The notes: a model not told the origin generated them from the sequence alone. Shown: positions 1-6,584, counted from the stretch's first letter. The stretch is DNA of 9,350 nucleotides from Anaerolineales bacterium UBA5069 (GCA_002415895.1 DIAV01000361.1:1-9350); one strand, 5' to 3'. Translations and numbers: made by a program.

Positions 1-149
1 GAAGCCCCCCGCTACGATCGCCGCGCATTTGTGAGATGCAGCACTTCAACCGACGTTGGCTTGCACCGCGGCGCGTCCTCGAGAACGGCGGCTGTGGCCG
101 CTGCTACGCATCGTGTCGCGCATCTGCAGGACGCAACCACGAAGGCGCG
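1..149. other. Left-edge stretch with no supportable gene
   Basis: This stretch lies downstream of the stop codon of the leftward HD-domain gene. One plus-strand frame is open from the window edge to a TAA at 151-153, but its translation is Arg/Ala/Thr-rich with no recognisable motif and looks compositional. On the minus strand an ATG at 26-28 opens a frame that leaves the window after nine codons. It has no ribosome binding site, so I do not call it. I see no terminator hairpin with a T run for the HD gene. Confidence 0.5.
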
Positions 150-749
150 CTAAGCAACGCCTATATCCCCACGCAACGCAGCCTCATCCAGCAGCGGCTG
201 GAGCCATCTCCACAGGCTTTCGCTGCCTTCGCCAATTGGCGACAGGCGCACGTCAACCTGCGCGCGGGTTACGCTATGCTCGCGCCACGTGCCGCCGCCG
301 CCGTAGTAGTTGTGCAAGGCAGGCATGAGGCGGTCCATTGCATTGGCAAAGCGCGATTCGGGCGTGGCGCGCGCATCAAACTCCTCCCACAGCGCGCGCA
401 ACTCGTCACGCTGAGCGTCCGGCAGCAGCCCAAAGAGGCGCGTGGCAGCAGCTGCTTCGTCATCCGCCTTGTTGCTTTGGTCGGCGTAGGCGAAGGTATC
501 GCCTGCGTCAATCTCGACAATGTCATGCACCAGCAGCATCTTGATGGTGTGGAGCAAGTCCACCTTCTCGTTTGCATAGGGATGGAGCACTGTGGCCATC
601 AGCGCCACATGCCACGAATGCTCAGCCGTATTCTCCCGTCGCCCACTCACAAGCACGTGCGTGCGCCGTTCAATCTCCTTGAGCTTGTCCACTTCAAGCA
701 CAAAGGCAATGCGCCGCGCCAATTCGTCATCCACCAAATCCGGGTCCAT
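150..749 (-). CDS. HD-domain phosphohydrolase, YfbR/HDDC2-like (putative 5'-deoxynucleotidase)
   Basis: This 199-residue cytosolic protein has the signature of HD-superfamily metal-dependent phosphohydrolases of the COG1896 type. In order I see an [11 protein letters not shown] helix (His44, His47), the [14 protein letters not shown] motif with the paired His75-Asp76 and Glu79, and a distal [14 protein letters not shown] motif with Asp139. The usual metal set (His, His-Asp, Asp) is therefore intact, and the length matches the family (about 190-200 residues). Characterised relatives such as E. coli YfbR hydrolyse deoxynucleoside 5'-monophosphates to nucleoside and phosphate. That activity is inferred here, not shown. 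The ATG at 749 is chosen because GGAG (756-759) lies 6 nt upstream. An AT-rich TAAAAT (771-776, minus strand) could be its -10 box. It sits just after the large palindrome at 779-816, so the gene may have its own promoter rather than rely on read-through. Confidence 0.9.
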   Translation of the reverse strand: MDPDLVDDELARRIAFVLEVDKLKEIERRTHVLVSGRRENTAEHSWHVALMATVLHPYANEKVDLLHTIKMLLVHDIVEIDAGDTFAYADQSNKADDEAAAATRLFGLLPDAQRDELRALWEEFDARATPESRFANAMDRLMPALHNYYGGGGTWREHSVTRAQVDVRLSPIGEGSESLWRWLQPLLDEAALRGDIGVA

Positions 750-778
750 GTTCCGCTCCAGAGCATTTCAATTTTATC

Positions 779-816
779 GTGCGTCATGCAGGTGCGCGCG
801 CACCTGCATGACGCAC
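779..816. repeat. Perfect 38-bp palindrome between two co-directional genes
   Basis: The 19-nt arm gtgcgtcatgcaggtgcgc is followed at once by its exact reverse complement, with the axis between 797 and 798 and no mismatch. As RNA it would fold into a 17-bp stem with a GCGC loop. It begins 4 nt past the stop codon of the DUF6941-like gene (820-822) and ends 30 nt before the HD-gene start. No T run follows on the minus strand (gataaaattg follows), so it is not a canonical intrinsic terminator. It could be a stem-only terminator or an mRNA-stabilising 3' hairpin. Since a TAAAAT box lies 3 bp downstream, covering the region where a -35 would sit, it could also be an operator for the HD gene. Confidence 0.85.
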
Positions 817-819
817 CAC

Positions 820-1230
820 TTATTCGGTGTCGCCAGTCGGCTTTGCGCCCTGCACGCGCACAAAGAGGGGGGTGGAGCCAAGTTGGATGCCGTCCACAGC
901 CACCTCAATCGCGTACTCGCCCGCCTGCTTGAACTCAAGGTTCTGCGCGCTCACAATCAGGTGCATGGAACTGCCCATCGGCGAGGCCACATTGACCTGC
1001 ATCGGCCCGTCAATATTCAGAATGGGCTCGCCGTCGGCGTCAATTACCATAAGGCGCACGGTGTGCTGGCCGTGCTCTACGCGTGCTGCGCGCAGGCGCA
1101 CGGCCAGCGCGCAATTGGCATAGCGAAAGGGCACAGTGGGTGCGACAATTGTATCTGTTGCGCCCAGCACATTCAGCCGGCCACCATATTCAGCTGCGGC
1201 ATCGCAAAAGGTTAAAATCTCGAGTTGCAC
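820..1230 (-). CDS. Small DUF6941-like protein of unknown function
   Basis: The predicted 136-residue soluble protein has no signal peptide or membrane helix. It opens with the sequence (V)QLEILTFCDAA, then GGRLNVLGATDTI and VPFRYANCALAVRLR. This matches my recollection of the bacterial DUF6941 family, small proteins starting with a conserved LxFCDxA motif and an NxLGAxD segment. The rest alternates hydrophobic strands (RLMVIDADGEPI, HLIVSAQNLEF, GEYAIEVAVDG), which suggests a beta-sandwich; the function is unknown. The GTG at 1228-1230 is preferred to an ATG at 1263 in the same frame. A strong ribosome binding site, GGAGG, lies 6 nt upstream of the GTG, and the family motif starts exactly there, whereas the extra 11 residues from the ATG look unrelated. 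It lies between the SPFH gene and the HD gene on the same strand, separated from both by hairpins, so it may be a separate transcription unit. I see no clear promoter. Confidence 0.72.
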   Translation of the reverse strand: MQLEILTFCDAAAEYGGRLNVLGATDTIVAPTVPFRYANCALAVRLRAARVEHGQHTVRLMVIDADGEPILNIDGPMQVNVASPMGSSMHLIVSAQNLEFKQAGEYAIEVAVDGIQLGSTPLFVRVQGAKPTGDTE

Positions 1231-1234
1231 AAGA

Positions 1235-1241
1235 CACCTCC
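1235..1241 (-). promoter_or_regulatory. Strong ribosome binding site that sets a GTG start
   Basis: On the minus strand this reads GGAGGTG, with the GGAGG core at 1237-1241 and 6 nt to the GTG at 1230. It is the best Shine-Dalgarno match in the window. It lies inside the reading frame that would be used from the upstream ATG at 1263, which argues that translation really begins at the GTG. Confidence 0.85.
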
Positions 1242-1276
1242 GGGGACGGATGGATTGGGACAACTGGTTCAGATAA

Positions 1277-1317
1277 CAATAAAGCGCACTGGCAAATTGT
1301 GCCAGTGCGCTTTATTG
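1277..1317 (-). terminator. Long-stem intrinsic terminator after the SPFH gene
   Basis: Two 18-nt arms (caataaagcgcactggca and its exact complement) flank a 5-nt loop, 12 nt past the stop codon of the SPFH gene. In the minus-strand transcript the GC-rich stem ends in ctttattgttatct, a T-rich but not pure-T tail. The A-rich 5' side of the stem means the hairpin would also work from the plus strand, but no plus-strand gene ends nearby. It lies 47 nt upstream of the DUF6941-like start, so it should insulate that gene from the SPFH transcript unless termination is partial. Confidence 0.85.
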
Positions 1318-1329
1318 CGTGATGCAGGA

Positions 1330-2553
1330 TTAGTTTGACGGCCCCGCCGGCGGCACGTTGGTGACAGTGGATGCGGGGACTTGCGCCGCCGCAGCCGTGG
1401 TGTCCACCGTGGGCATGATGCCGGGGCCGGGCACGACAATCGTGGGTGTTGTGCCCTCCGGCGTAAAGATGACCTTGTCGGTGGGCTTGAGGGCGCTGGC
1501 ATTGGCCTGCGCCATGGCCAAAGAAACAAAGGCAGGATACTGGGCATAGAGGTCAGCCAGCGCCATCTGGTTGGCAACTGCGGCCTTTGCTTCTTCAAGC
1601 GCAGCGGCCGCGCGTGCTGTCTGCACCTCCAGGTCCAACTGCGCTTCAAGCAACTCGTTATCCTTCTCGGCCTGAATGATGGCCTTGTCGGCCTCCACGC
1701 GGGCCAGTTCGTTGGCGCGCTCGGCTTCAATCACCGCGCGCTGCGCCTGGATTTTCACCTGGTCAAGCTCGGCCAATGTGGCCTGCTGGCGTGCCTCTTC
1801 CTGCAACCGGCTCTGCGCCACGCGCACCTCACCCTGCTGTTGCGCCTGTTGCGCCTGCGCCTCGGCCATGGCTTTCAGTTCGTCCTGTTTCGCCTTCTCG
1901 GTTTGCAGACGGCTCTGCACAATTTCGTCAAGGCGCGCCTGCGCGTCGGGCAGCAGGATCACGTCGGGCACGGCCACATTTGCCACATTGACGCCATAGT
2001 TTGAGGCCATATCGTCAATTTCATCGGTAATGCACTGGCGCAGTTCATCGCGCGCCGTGCCGATCACCGCATCGTCAAAGGTACGGTCACCGACGCACAC
2101 CTTCATCGCCTGGCGGGCGCGCTCTTCCATGCGCGTGCGCAGGAGTTCGTCATTCTGGTAGAGATCGCTGTACTGCGCCCAGTTGTTGCGCAGCAGGTCC
2201 TTATCTGCAACACCCGGGCGGAAGGCATCACCAGCCACTGTCAGACCAATGCGCTGCTTGTCTTTGGTAATCAGCTCGGGGTCCGTTACAACAAAGGGCA
2301 CGGCGCGGCTGGAGACGCGGCGCAGGTCCACAAAGAGACCCACATCGGAATAGACGCCCGGGCCGACGACGTCTTCAATCTGCCCGCTTTGCAGGCGGAT
2401 ACCCACTTCTTCGGGCGACACCTGTTCAAAGGCATAGAAGAACTGCCCCGTAAAGCGCAGCAGGAAGAGGATGAGCAACAGCAGCAGAATCGCAAGGACG
2501 ATTCCCCCTGCCGAGCGAAATAGCCTGCGGAATGAATTGGGTTGTGCGGACAT
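1330..2553 (-). CDS. Membrane-anchored SPFH/band 7 (prohibitin-like) protein
   Basis: The 407-residue product starts with a short basic segment (FRRLFR) and one hydrophobic helix at about residues 15-32. An SPFH/band 7 domain follows from about 40 to 220, recognisable by [39 protein letters not shown] and the end segment [19 protein letters not shown]. From about 225 to 330 it is a long Ala/Glu/Gln/Arg-rich coiled coil, ending in a Pro/Thr/Val low-complexity tail. The family assembles into large membrane rings or microdomains and often modulates membrane proteases. HflK/HflC acting on FtsH is the best-known case, but no direct role can be read here. The ATG at 2553 places the anchor at the N-terminus as the family expects. 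GGAG (2566-2569) lies 12 nt upstream, a little far. The frame stays open another 175 codons upstream, but that part overlaps pyrC antisense and is not coding. Confidence 0.93.
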   Translation of the reverse strand: MSAQPNSFRRLFRSAGGIVLAILLLLLILFLLRFTGQFFYAFEQVSPEEVGIRLQSGQIEDVVGPGVYSDVGLFVDLRRVSSRAVPFVVTDPELITKDKQRIGLTVAGDAFRPGVADKDLLRNNWAQYSDLYQNDELLRTRMEERARQAMKVCVGDRTFDDAVIGTARDELRQCITDEIDDMASNYGVNVANVAVPDVILLPDAQARLDEIVQSRLQTEKAKQDELKAMAEAQAQQAQQQGEVRVAQSRLQEEARQQATLAELDQVKIQAQRAVIEAERANELARVEADKAIIQAEKDNELLEAQLDLEVQTARAAAALEEAKAAVANQMALADLYAQYPAFVSLAMAQANASALKPTDKVIFTPEGTTPTIVVPGPGIMPTVDTTAAAAQVPASTVTNVPPAGPSN

Positions 2554-2642
2554 GGATTGGGGTGACTCCTCTGTGAGCATTGCCGCGGTGCTGTGCGCCG
2601 CGGTCCGCATTGGCACGGGGTATATTCGGATTGGCAAGCGCC

Positions 2643-2651
2643 ATTCTATCA
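2643..2651 (-). promoter_or_regulatory. Extended -10 promoter for the SPFH gene
   Basis: On the minus strand this reads TGATAGAAT: the extended TG element, one base, then TAGAAT (5 of 6 to TATAAT). No convincing -35 is present at 16-18 bp upstream (CAGGCA at 17), which is common for extended -10 promoters. Initiation would fall near 2636, giving a leader of about 83 nt. That leader contains two ACCGCGGC copies 7 nt apart (2582-2604) that could form a small hairpin. Confidence 0.5.
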
Positions 2652-2696
2652 TGCCGGCCCATGTGTGCCTGTGCCCTCGCGCACACTTGCCCCACA

Positions 2697-2714
2697 ATGC
2701 AATACGTATGCAAT
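2697..2714. promoter_or_regulatory. Tandem ATGCAAT half-sites between divergent promoters
   Basis: ATGCAAT occurs at 2697-2703 and again at 2708-2714, separated by acgt, so the repeat period is 11 bp, about one helical turn. It lies about 35 bp upstream of the pyrC -35 region and about 50 bp upstream of the SPFH -10 box, where a regulator could bind and act on either gene. This is a positional inference from one short repeat; no factor is identified. Confidence 0.35.
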
Positions 2715-2749
2715 TGGCGTTTGGTCGCGCCGCCTGCTCCCGCTTCACA

Positions 2750-2779
2750 TTTTCAATCCTGCGCCTCGAGTGCGATAAT
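2750..2779 (+). promoter_or_regulatory. pyrC promoter with extended -10, apparently leaderless
   Basis: TTTTCA (2750-2755, 4 of 6 to the -35 consensus) is followed after 18 bp by GATAAT (2774-2779, 5 of 6), with the extended TG at 2771-2772. The usual start point, 6-7 nt past the -10 box, falls at 2785-2786. The pyrC ATG begins at 2786, so the transcript would have no or almost no leader. This agrees with the lack of any Shine-Dalgarno sequence ahead of pyrC. Confidence 0.6.
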
Positions 2780-2785
2780 TGCACA

Positions 2786-3889
2786 ATGGCAACCATACAA
2801 CTTCCCGGCCTGATTGATGCACACGTGCACCTGCGCGAACCCGGCTTTCCCCACAAAGAGGACTTTGCCAGCGGCACAGCCGCGGCGCTGGCCGGTGGCG
2901 TGACCATGGTGCTGGACATGCCCAACACCATGCCGCCCAGCGCCACACCGGCGCTGCTGGCCGCAAAAGCTGCGCTGGCCGCCGCGGGCACGCGCTGCGA
3001 CATCGGCCTCTTTGTGGGCGCAACCAGCAGCGATGTAGACGCGTACCTGCCCGCAGCGCACCGCGCCTGCGCACTCAAGATTTATGTCAGCGATACGTTT
3101 GGCAGCCTGCGCATTGAAACGCTCGCGCTCATGCACCGCTTCTTTCGCACGTGGGCCGAGCGCGCCGATGAAATCGGCTACCGCATGACGGGCGCGGCCC
3201 TGGGCCTCGGTCCCATTGCTGTCCACGCCGAGGAGCTGATGCTCCCCGTTTGCCTCACGCTCAGCCGCATTTATTCTGTGCCGCTGCACATTGTCCATGT
3301 CAGCCGCCGCAGCGAAATTGAGCTTATACGCGACGCCAAGGAAGCGGGCTTCCCCGTGACCTGCGAGGCAACGCCCCATCACCTCTTCCTGTCAACCAGT
3401 GATCTGCCCAGGCTGGGCACGCGCGGTGACATGCGCCCGCGCCTTGCCACGCCCGACGACGTGGCGGCGCTGTGGGATAACCTTGAGTCAATCGACATCT
3501 TTGCCACCGATCACGCGCCCCACACCCTGGCCGAAAAAGCCGGCGAAACGCCACCGCCTGGCGTGCCGGGCGTGCAAACCCTGCTGCCGCTTCTGCTGAC
3601 CGCCGTACACGACGACCGCCTGACCCTCGACGACGTTGTTTCGCGCCTGACATCGCGCCCCCGCCGCATTTATGGCCTTCCCGCACAGCCGGATACCACC
3701 GTCAGTGTGGATGTCGACGCGCGCTACACGTTGAGCGACGCCGATCAGGTGACGCGTGTGGGCTGGACGCCATTTGCCGGCCGTGAGGTCTTTGGCCGCA
3801 TCGAGCGCGTTACATTGCGCGGGCAGGAAGTCTACGCGGGGGGCGAAGTGCTGGCTGCGCCGGGCAGCGGGCGCGTGCTCTTCCAGTAG
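2786..3889 (+). CDS. pyrC: Dihydroorotase, short CAD-like type
   Basis: PyrC cyclises carbamoyl-aspartate to dihydroorotate, the third step of pyrimidine synthesis. The 367-residue protein has the whole zinc site of the amidohydrolase barrel: His13 and His15 ([10 protein letters not shown]), the likely carboxylated Lys98 ([10 protein letters not shown]), His147 (AVHAEE), His171 (HIVHVS) and catalytic Asp242 ([10 protein letters not shown]). By recall it is strikingly close to the dihydroorotase domain of animal CAD. Shared stretches include [37 protein letters not shown] and WTPF.G. Like that domain it starts almost directly at [11 protein letters not shown]. The N-terminal strand block of the usual bacterial enzymes (about 420-430 residues) is therefore missing. 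The ATG at 2786 is preferred because the family motif begins five residues later and a promoter ends just upstream. The open frame continues further upstream, but only into antisense of the divergent SPFH promoter region. No other pyrimidine gene is adjacent. Confidence 0.95.
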   Translation: MATIQLPGLIDAHVHLREPGFPHKEDFASGTAAALAGGVTMVLDMPNTMPPSATPALLAAKAALAAAGTRCDIGLFVGATSSDVDAYLPAAHRACALKIYVSDTFGSLRIETLALMHRFFRTWAERADEIGYRMTGAALGLGPIAVHAEELMLPVCLTLSRIYSVPLHIVHVSRRSEIELIRDAKEAGFPVTCEATPHHLFLSTSDLPRLGTRGDMRPRLATPDDVAALWDNLESIDIFATDHAPHTLAEKAGETPPPGVPGVQTLLPLLLTAVHDDRLTLDDVVSRLTSRPRRIYGLPAQPDTTVSVDVDARYTLSDADQVTRVGWTPFAGREVFGRIERVTLRGQEVYAGGEVLAAPGSGRVLFQ

Positions 3890-3989
3890 TTGAGAGTGCG
3901 GCTTGTCCTGCTCCAGCGACTCTTGACAAGGTCTGTGCTTCGGGCAGGCGCAAAGATCCACAGAGGTTGTCAATGGGCTGCGGCGGCGA

Positions 3990-4019
3990 AGCGGGGCTTC
4001 CGATTGTGGAAGCCTCGCT
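3990..4019 (+). terminator. Candidate terminator hairpin after pyrC
   Basis: The arms agcggggcttcc and ggaagcctcgct pair over 12 bp (one G-U pair) around the 6-nt loop gattgt, about 100 nt past the pyrC stop. The sequence after it (gcgcacctgg) has no T run, so this is a hairpin without the usual tail. It is the only strong stem between pyrC and the next promoter at 4089-4116 and probably marks the 3' end of the pyrC message. The 3890-3989 stretch holds a TTGACA (3933-3938) with no matching -10 box and nothing else I can name. Confidence 0.5.
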
Positions 4020-4088
4020 GCGCACCTGGTCATGCGCTCTTCTGATTGCTGACTTCTGAGCGGCCCTGAGGCAAACCAACAAATGGGG

Positions 4089-4116
4089 TAGACAGCGCGC
4101 GAATACGCGCTATACT
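4089..4116 (+). promoter_or_regulatory. Promoter for the secreted protein, with a palindrome in its spacer
   Basis: TAGACA (4089-4094, 5 of 6) and TATACT (4111-4116, 5 of 6) are 16 bp apart. Initiation would fall near 4123. The spacer contains an inverted repeat, AGCGCG-N6-CGCGCT (4094-4111), exactly between the two boxes, which could serve as an operator. In sequence this GC-rich, the short palindrome could also be chance. There is no TG extension, unlike the other promoters here. Confidence 0.6.
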
Positions 4117-4124
4117 TGGGCGAG

Positions 4125-4202
4125 ATGTGTGAGGCGCGCAGAGACGCAAAGTCAATGGCCGCAGTGGGAGTGGCCGCACGCATATGGGGACGTGCAGAAT
4201 GA
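4125..4202 (+). CDS. Possible 25-codon leader ORF overlapping the next start
   Basis: An ATG at 4125, about 2 nt past the predicted transcription start, opens 25 codons ending in TGA at 4200-4202. The stop overlaps the ATG at 4199 as ATGA, the classic arrangement for translational coupling. The product (starting MCEARRDAKSM) has no recognisable features and there is no ribosome binding site, so translation would have to be leaderless. It could be a leader peptide for the downstream secreted-protein gene, or a chance frame. The overlap and the promoter position are the only support. Confidence 0.3.
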   Translation: MCEARRDAKSMAAVGVAARIWGRAE

Positions 4203-5659
4203 ATGCGGAAAAGCAAGTACTTGTGCGGCGCGTCGTAGGGCTGGCGACCGCGGCGGCGTGCGTAGCGGCGCTGCTGCTGCTGCCTTTGACCGAGCGCGCA
4301 GTTGAGGCAAACGGGCCTGCTGGCGTTAGCGTGGAGCCCACGCCACTGCCTTTGATTGTGGTGCAACCCGCGCCAACGCCCGCGCCGGTGGTGGGGCCGC
4401 GCTTGCATCCCGAGCCGATTGAGCACACGAGTGTCTTGCTGCCGGTGGTGATTCTGCATGAATTGCTTTCGCCACCACCCCTGTCGGCGCAGGAAGCGAA
4501 CGCCGCTGCCGATGCCGTGCGCGAGGCTGAGGAGGCGGACGGGCGTGGCATTACCACGGGCACATCAGCCATTGCTTCCGGCCTAACGCTCTTTGCGCCG
4601 CAAAGTGCGCTGCAGGTCACCTATCTGGCGGTGCAAGGGAGCGCAGGATATGCGCAGCCGGGCGCTGTGCAACGTGCCGCAGCCGCGCCTGTGGCCTACG
4701 CGCCCGCTGCGATGACATCCGCTGCGCAAGGGGGCACGCCGTTGCAGCCGGTGCAACCGCCTGCTGCTGCAAACGCAGTCGCGCCGCGCACCATTCAATC
4801 GCCGGCGCAGTTGGGGCTGCCTACGCCTTTGCCAACTTTTGTGGCTGCGCCCGCGGTGGGCATTCGCGATCCGGCGGCCCCAATTGTGGTGCAAGGGCAG
4901 GGCCAAATTCCTGTTGTGTCGGCGTTGGCAGCGCAAGCGCCTGCACCGGCCGCAGGCCAATACACCTATGCGCCACAGGCGTCAGCGGTTGCGAGCGCGC
5001 CGACACCAGCCGGCGCGCATGAAGTCCCCGTGATTGTGGTGGAGCCGGGGGGCGCAGCGGTGCCGATTGGCGTGCCTGTGCCAGGCGTTGCGGATATTGC
5101 CTGTAACAACTTCAACCAGGCCAGCCGCTGGGCCAGCGCGCGCGATAGTCTGCCCACCGATATGTGGAGCGACTGGTACGCGGGCTGGGGCCCCTATGCT
5201 GTGGATAACGGTTTGTACCAGGCGAAGAATGTGACCTTCTCGCTGGAAAGTGCTGTAGGGCCGGGCAGCAATGCAGGCCCGAACGAGCATTCGGCCAAGA
5301 TCGCCAGCAATCAGCCCTACGCCGCCGGCTTTGGCAGCCCGCTCTTTGGTGTGCCTCCCGGCGCGCTTGTTACTGTGAGCGTCAACTATCTCATTTTTGA
5401 TCACAACGACCACGGCTATGACTATGACTGGGCGTCATTGGGCATCAAGGCGGATGCCTATAGCGACGAAGCGCGCTATGTCAATGGCTATGCGCGCGGC
5501 GAATGGGCCACGCTGATGAACAGCGTGGTCGCCGGCAAGGATGGGCGGGTGATGGTGCTGATTCAGGCCGAATCGCCTGGCGCGCTCAACTCCAACATCT
5601 ACTTCGACAACGTGCGGATTTGGATTGACGGCGCACCGGTGGTGGATTGTACGGGGTGA
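4199..5659 (+). CDS. Secreted or surface protein with Pro/Ala-rich stalk and C-terminal beta-rich module
   Basis: The 486-residue product begins with a basic stretch and a hydrophobic helix (about residues 12-29, VVGLATAAACVAALLLLP). This is a signal peptide or uncleaved anchor; no lipobox is evident. Residues about 35-295 are low-complexity and rich in Ala, Pro, Val and Gln (PTPLPLIVVQPAPTPAPVV and similar), like an extended stalk. Residues about 300-484 form a compact, aromatic-rich module (MWSDWYAGWGPY, VTVSVNYLIFDHNDHGYDYDWASLGIKAD, IYFDNVRIWIDG) with two cysteines at its edges (302 and 484) that may form a disulfide. The style resembles beta-sandwich, carbohydrate-binding-like modules of Chloroflexota surface proteins, but I cannot assign a family or ligand. 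Start 4199 is preferred: GGGGA lies 8 nt upstream and the ATGA overlap fits. An in-frame ATG at 4184 would add five residues. It converges with the GNAT gene, 7 bp between stops. Confidence 0.85.
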   Translation: MNAEKQVLVRRVVGLATAAACVAALLLLPLTERAVEANGPAGVSVEPTPLPLIVVQPAPTPAPVVGPRLHPEPIEHTSVLLPVVILHELLSPPPLSAQEANAAADAVREAEEADGRGITTGTSAIASGLTLFAPQSALQVTYLAVQGSAGYAQPGAVQRAAAAPVAYAPAAMTSAAQGGTPLQPVQPPAAANAVAPRTIQSPAQLGLPTPLPTFVAAPAVGIRDPAAPIVVQGQGQIPVVSALAAQAPAPAAGQYTYAPQASAVASAPTPAGAHEVPVIVVEPGGAAVPIGVPVPGVADIACNNFNQASRWASARDSLPTDMWSDWYAGWGPYAVDNGLYQAKNVTFSLESAVGPGSNAGPNEHSAKIASNQPYAAGFGSPLFGVPPGALVTVSVNYLIFDHNDHGYDYDWASLGIKADAYSDEARYVNGYARGEWATLMNSVVAGKDGRVMVLIQAESPGALNSNIYFDNVRIWIDGAPVVDCTG

Positions 5660-5666
5660 GGTCGAG

Positions 5667-6494
5667 CTAAGGTGCGGCGGCTGCGTGCTGCTGCACACGA
5701 TAGTGGTAGGCATATCCCGGCTCAAATCCCGCTCTGGCGTACGTTGCCAGGGCGGGACTGTTCTTGTCATTGACCTGCAGGTAGGCATTGGTTGCTTCGT
5801 AGAACGATCCCCAAATGGCGAGGGCGCGCAGAAGCGCCAGCGCTGCACCACGGCGGCGCTGTGCAGCGTAGGTTGACATGCAGAAGATGCCCAGCCAATC
5901 GCCCCCCACCACGCCCAGGCCCACAGCCGCAGGCGCACCCTCCATGTCGAGACGGGCAAAGGCGCGCGGGCCTGCTATGGCTTCCAGAATCTGCGCGCGC
6001 ACGGCGGTCGTTTTTGCATCCATGCTTTCGTTGCGCGCATAGGTGGCAAACCAGTCGTCGTCAAATTCTTCCGCCACTTCAATTTCAAGATGGGGCGTGC
6101 TGCGCAGTGTGGGTGTGGATGTCAGAATGCGTGAGAGCGGCGCGACCTGCACGTGCGTGGGCGAGATCAACGCATAGCCGCGCGCCGCCAGGGCAGCATC
6201 CAGGCCTGCGGGTTGCACGGCCGCGTGGATCTGAAAGCGCGCGGGGAGCTGCTGCGCGGCGTAAAATGCCTCCACAGCGGCAAGCTTCTCCTCGAGTGCA
6301 ACGCTCTCTTCATTGTGCAGCGCCCACACCGAATTGGCGCGGCCGGTGATGCCTGCGGCGGCGCGCAGCCGCCAGCCGGCCACCGTTGCACGCTGCGGCG
6401 CGGGCCACGCGTCATAGGCCGCGGCCTCAATCGCGCGCAGGGTCTCCACAGGCAGTGCCGTGAATAGGGGTTGCCATTGCAGTGGGGATGTCAT
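5667..6494 (-). CDS. GNAT-family N-acetyltransferase, probably tandem GNAT fold
   Basis: The 275-residue cytosolic protein transfers an acetyl group from acetyl-CoA to an amine; the substrate is unknown. The C-terminal half carries the GNAT signature. [15 protein letters not shown] (about residues 202-216) is motif A with the pyrophosphate-binding QRRRG loop. It is followed by the helix [13 protein letters not shown], then [23 protein letters not shown], the motif B-type segment with Asn and Tyr, and a final YAYHYR. The N-terminal half ([25 protein letters not shown], then an [18 protein letters not shown] segment) looks like a degenerate first GNAT domain, as in other proteins of about 275 residues of this kind. 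The start at 6494 has GGAAGAGAG just upstream; an ATG at 6509 would add five residues but would lie about 1 nt from the predicted transcription start. It shares no unit with its neighbours: convergent on one side, divergent from the methyltransferase operon on the other. Confidence 0.88.
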   Translation of the reverse strand: MTSPLQWQPLFTALPVETLRAIEAAAYDAWPAPQRATVAGWRLRAAAGITGRANSVWALHNEESVALEEKLAAVEAFYAAQQLPARFQIHAAVQPAGLDAALAARGYALISPTHVQVAPLSRILTSTPTLRSTPHLEIEVAEEFDDDWFATYARNESMDAKTTAVRAQILEAIAGPRAFARLDMEGAPAAVGLGVVGGDWLGIFCMSTYAAQRRRGAALALLRALAIWGSFYEATNAYLQVNDKNSPALATYARAGFEPGYAYHYRVQQHAAAAP

Positions 6495-6516
6495 CCGTCT
6501 CTCTTCCATGTGGCCG

Positions 6517-6525
6517 AGTATACCA
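6517..6525 (-). promoter_or_regulatory. Extended -10 promoter for the GNAT gene
   Basis: On the minus strand this reads TGGTATACT: TG, one base, then TATACT (5 of 6). No -35 match is seen at 17 bp (CCTGCG). Initiation near 6510-6511 would give a 16-nt leader to the ATG at 6494, just enough to hold its GGAAGAGAG site, and would put the ATG at 6509 at the very 5' end. Confidence 0.55.
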
Positions 6526-6584
6526 TGTGCGGGCCACGGCGCAGGGACGGCGCGTCATTTGTGCAGGCTGGTGGAGGCGCCATG

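Noticed and set aside
1..153. Possible C-terminal tail of a plus-strand gene entering from the left edge
   Set aside because: Only 50 codons, with no motif and an Arg/Ala-rich composition. Its stop overlaps the HD-gene stop, but in GC-rich DNA an open frame of this length is unremarkable.
36..932. A 298-codon plus-strand frame over the HD gene and the large palindrome
   Set aside because: It is a mirror of the HD-domain gene, has no family motif and reads through the intergenic palindrome into another gene's antisense strand.
2554..3078. The 175-codon upstream extension of the SPFH frame across the divergent region and the pyrC start
   Set aside because: It runs antisense through pyrC and through the promoters. 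The SPFH protein with its N-terminal anchor starts naturally at 2553.
3933..3938. TTGACA as a promoter -35 box after pyrC
   Set aside because: No -10-like hexamer is found 16-19 bp downstream; the better promoter is at 4089-4116.
3488..4459. A 323-codon minus-strand frame spanning the pyrC end, the intergenic region and the start of the surface protein
   Set aside because: It crosses two well-supported genes in antisense, plus a promoter and a hairpin, with a compositionally biased product and no recognisable motif.
4325..5090. Tandem peptide repeats in the Pro/Ala-rich stalk
   Set aside because: The region is low in complexity, but I could not find a regular repeat unit at either the protein or the DNA level.
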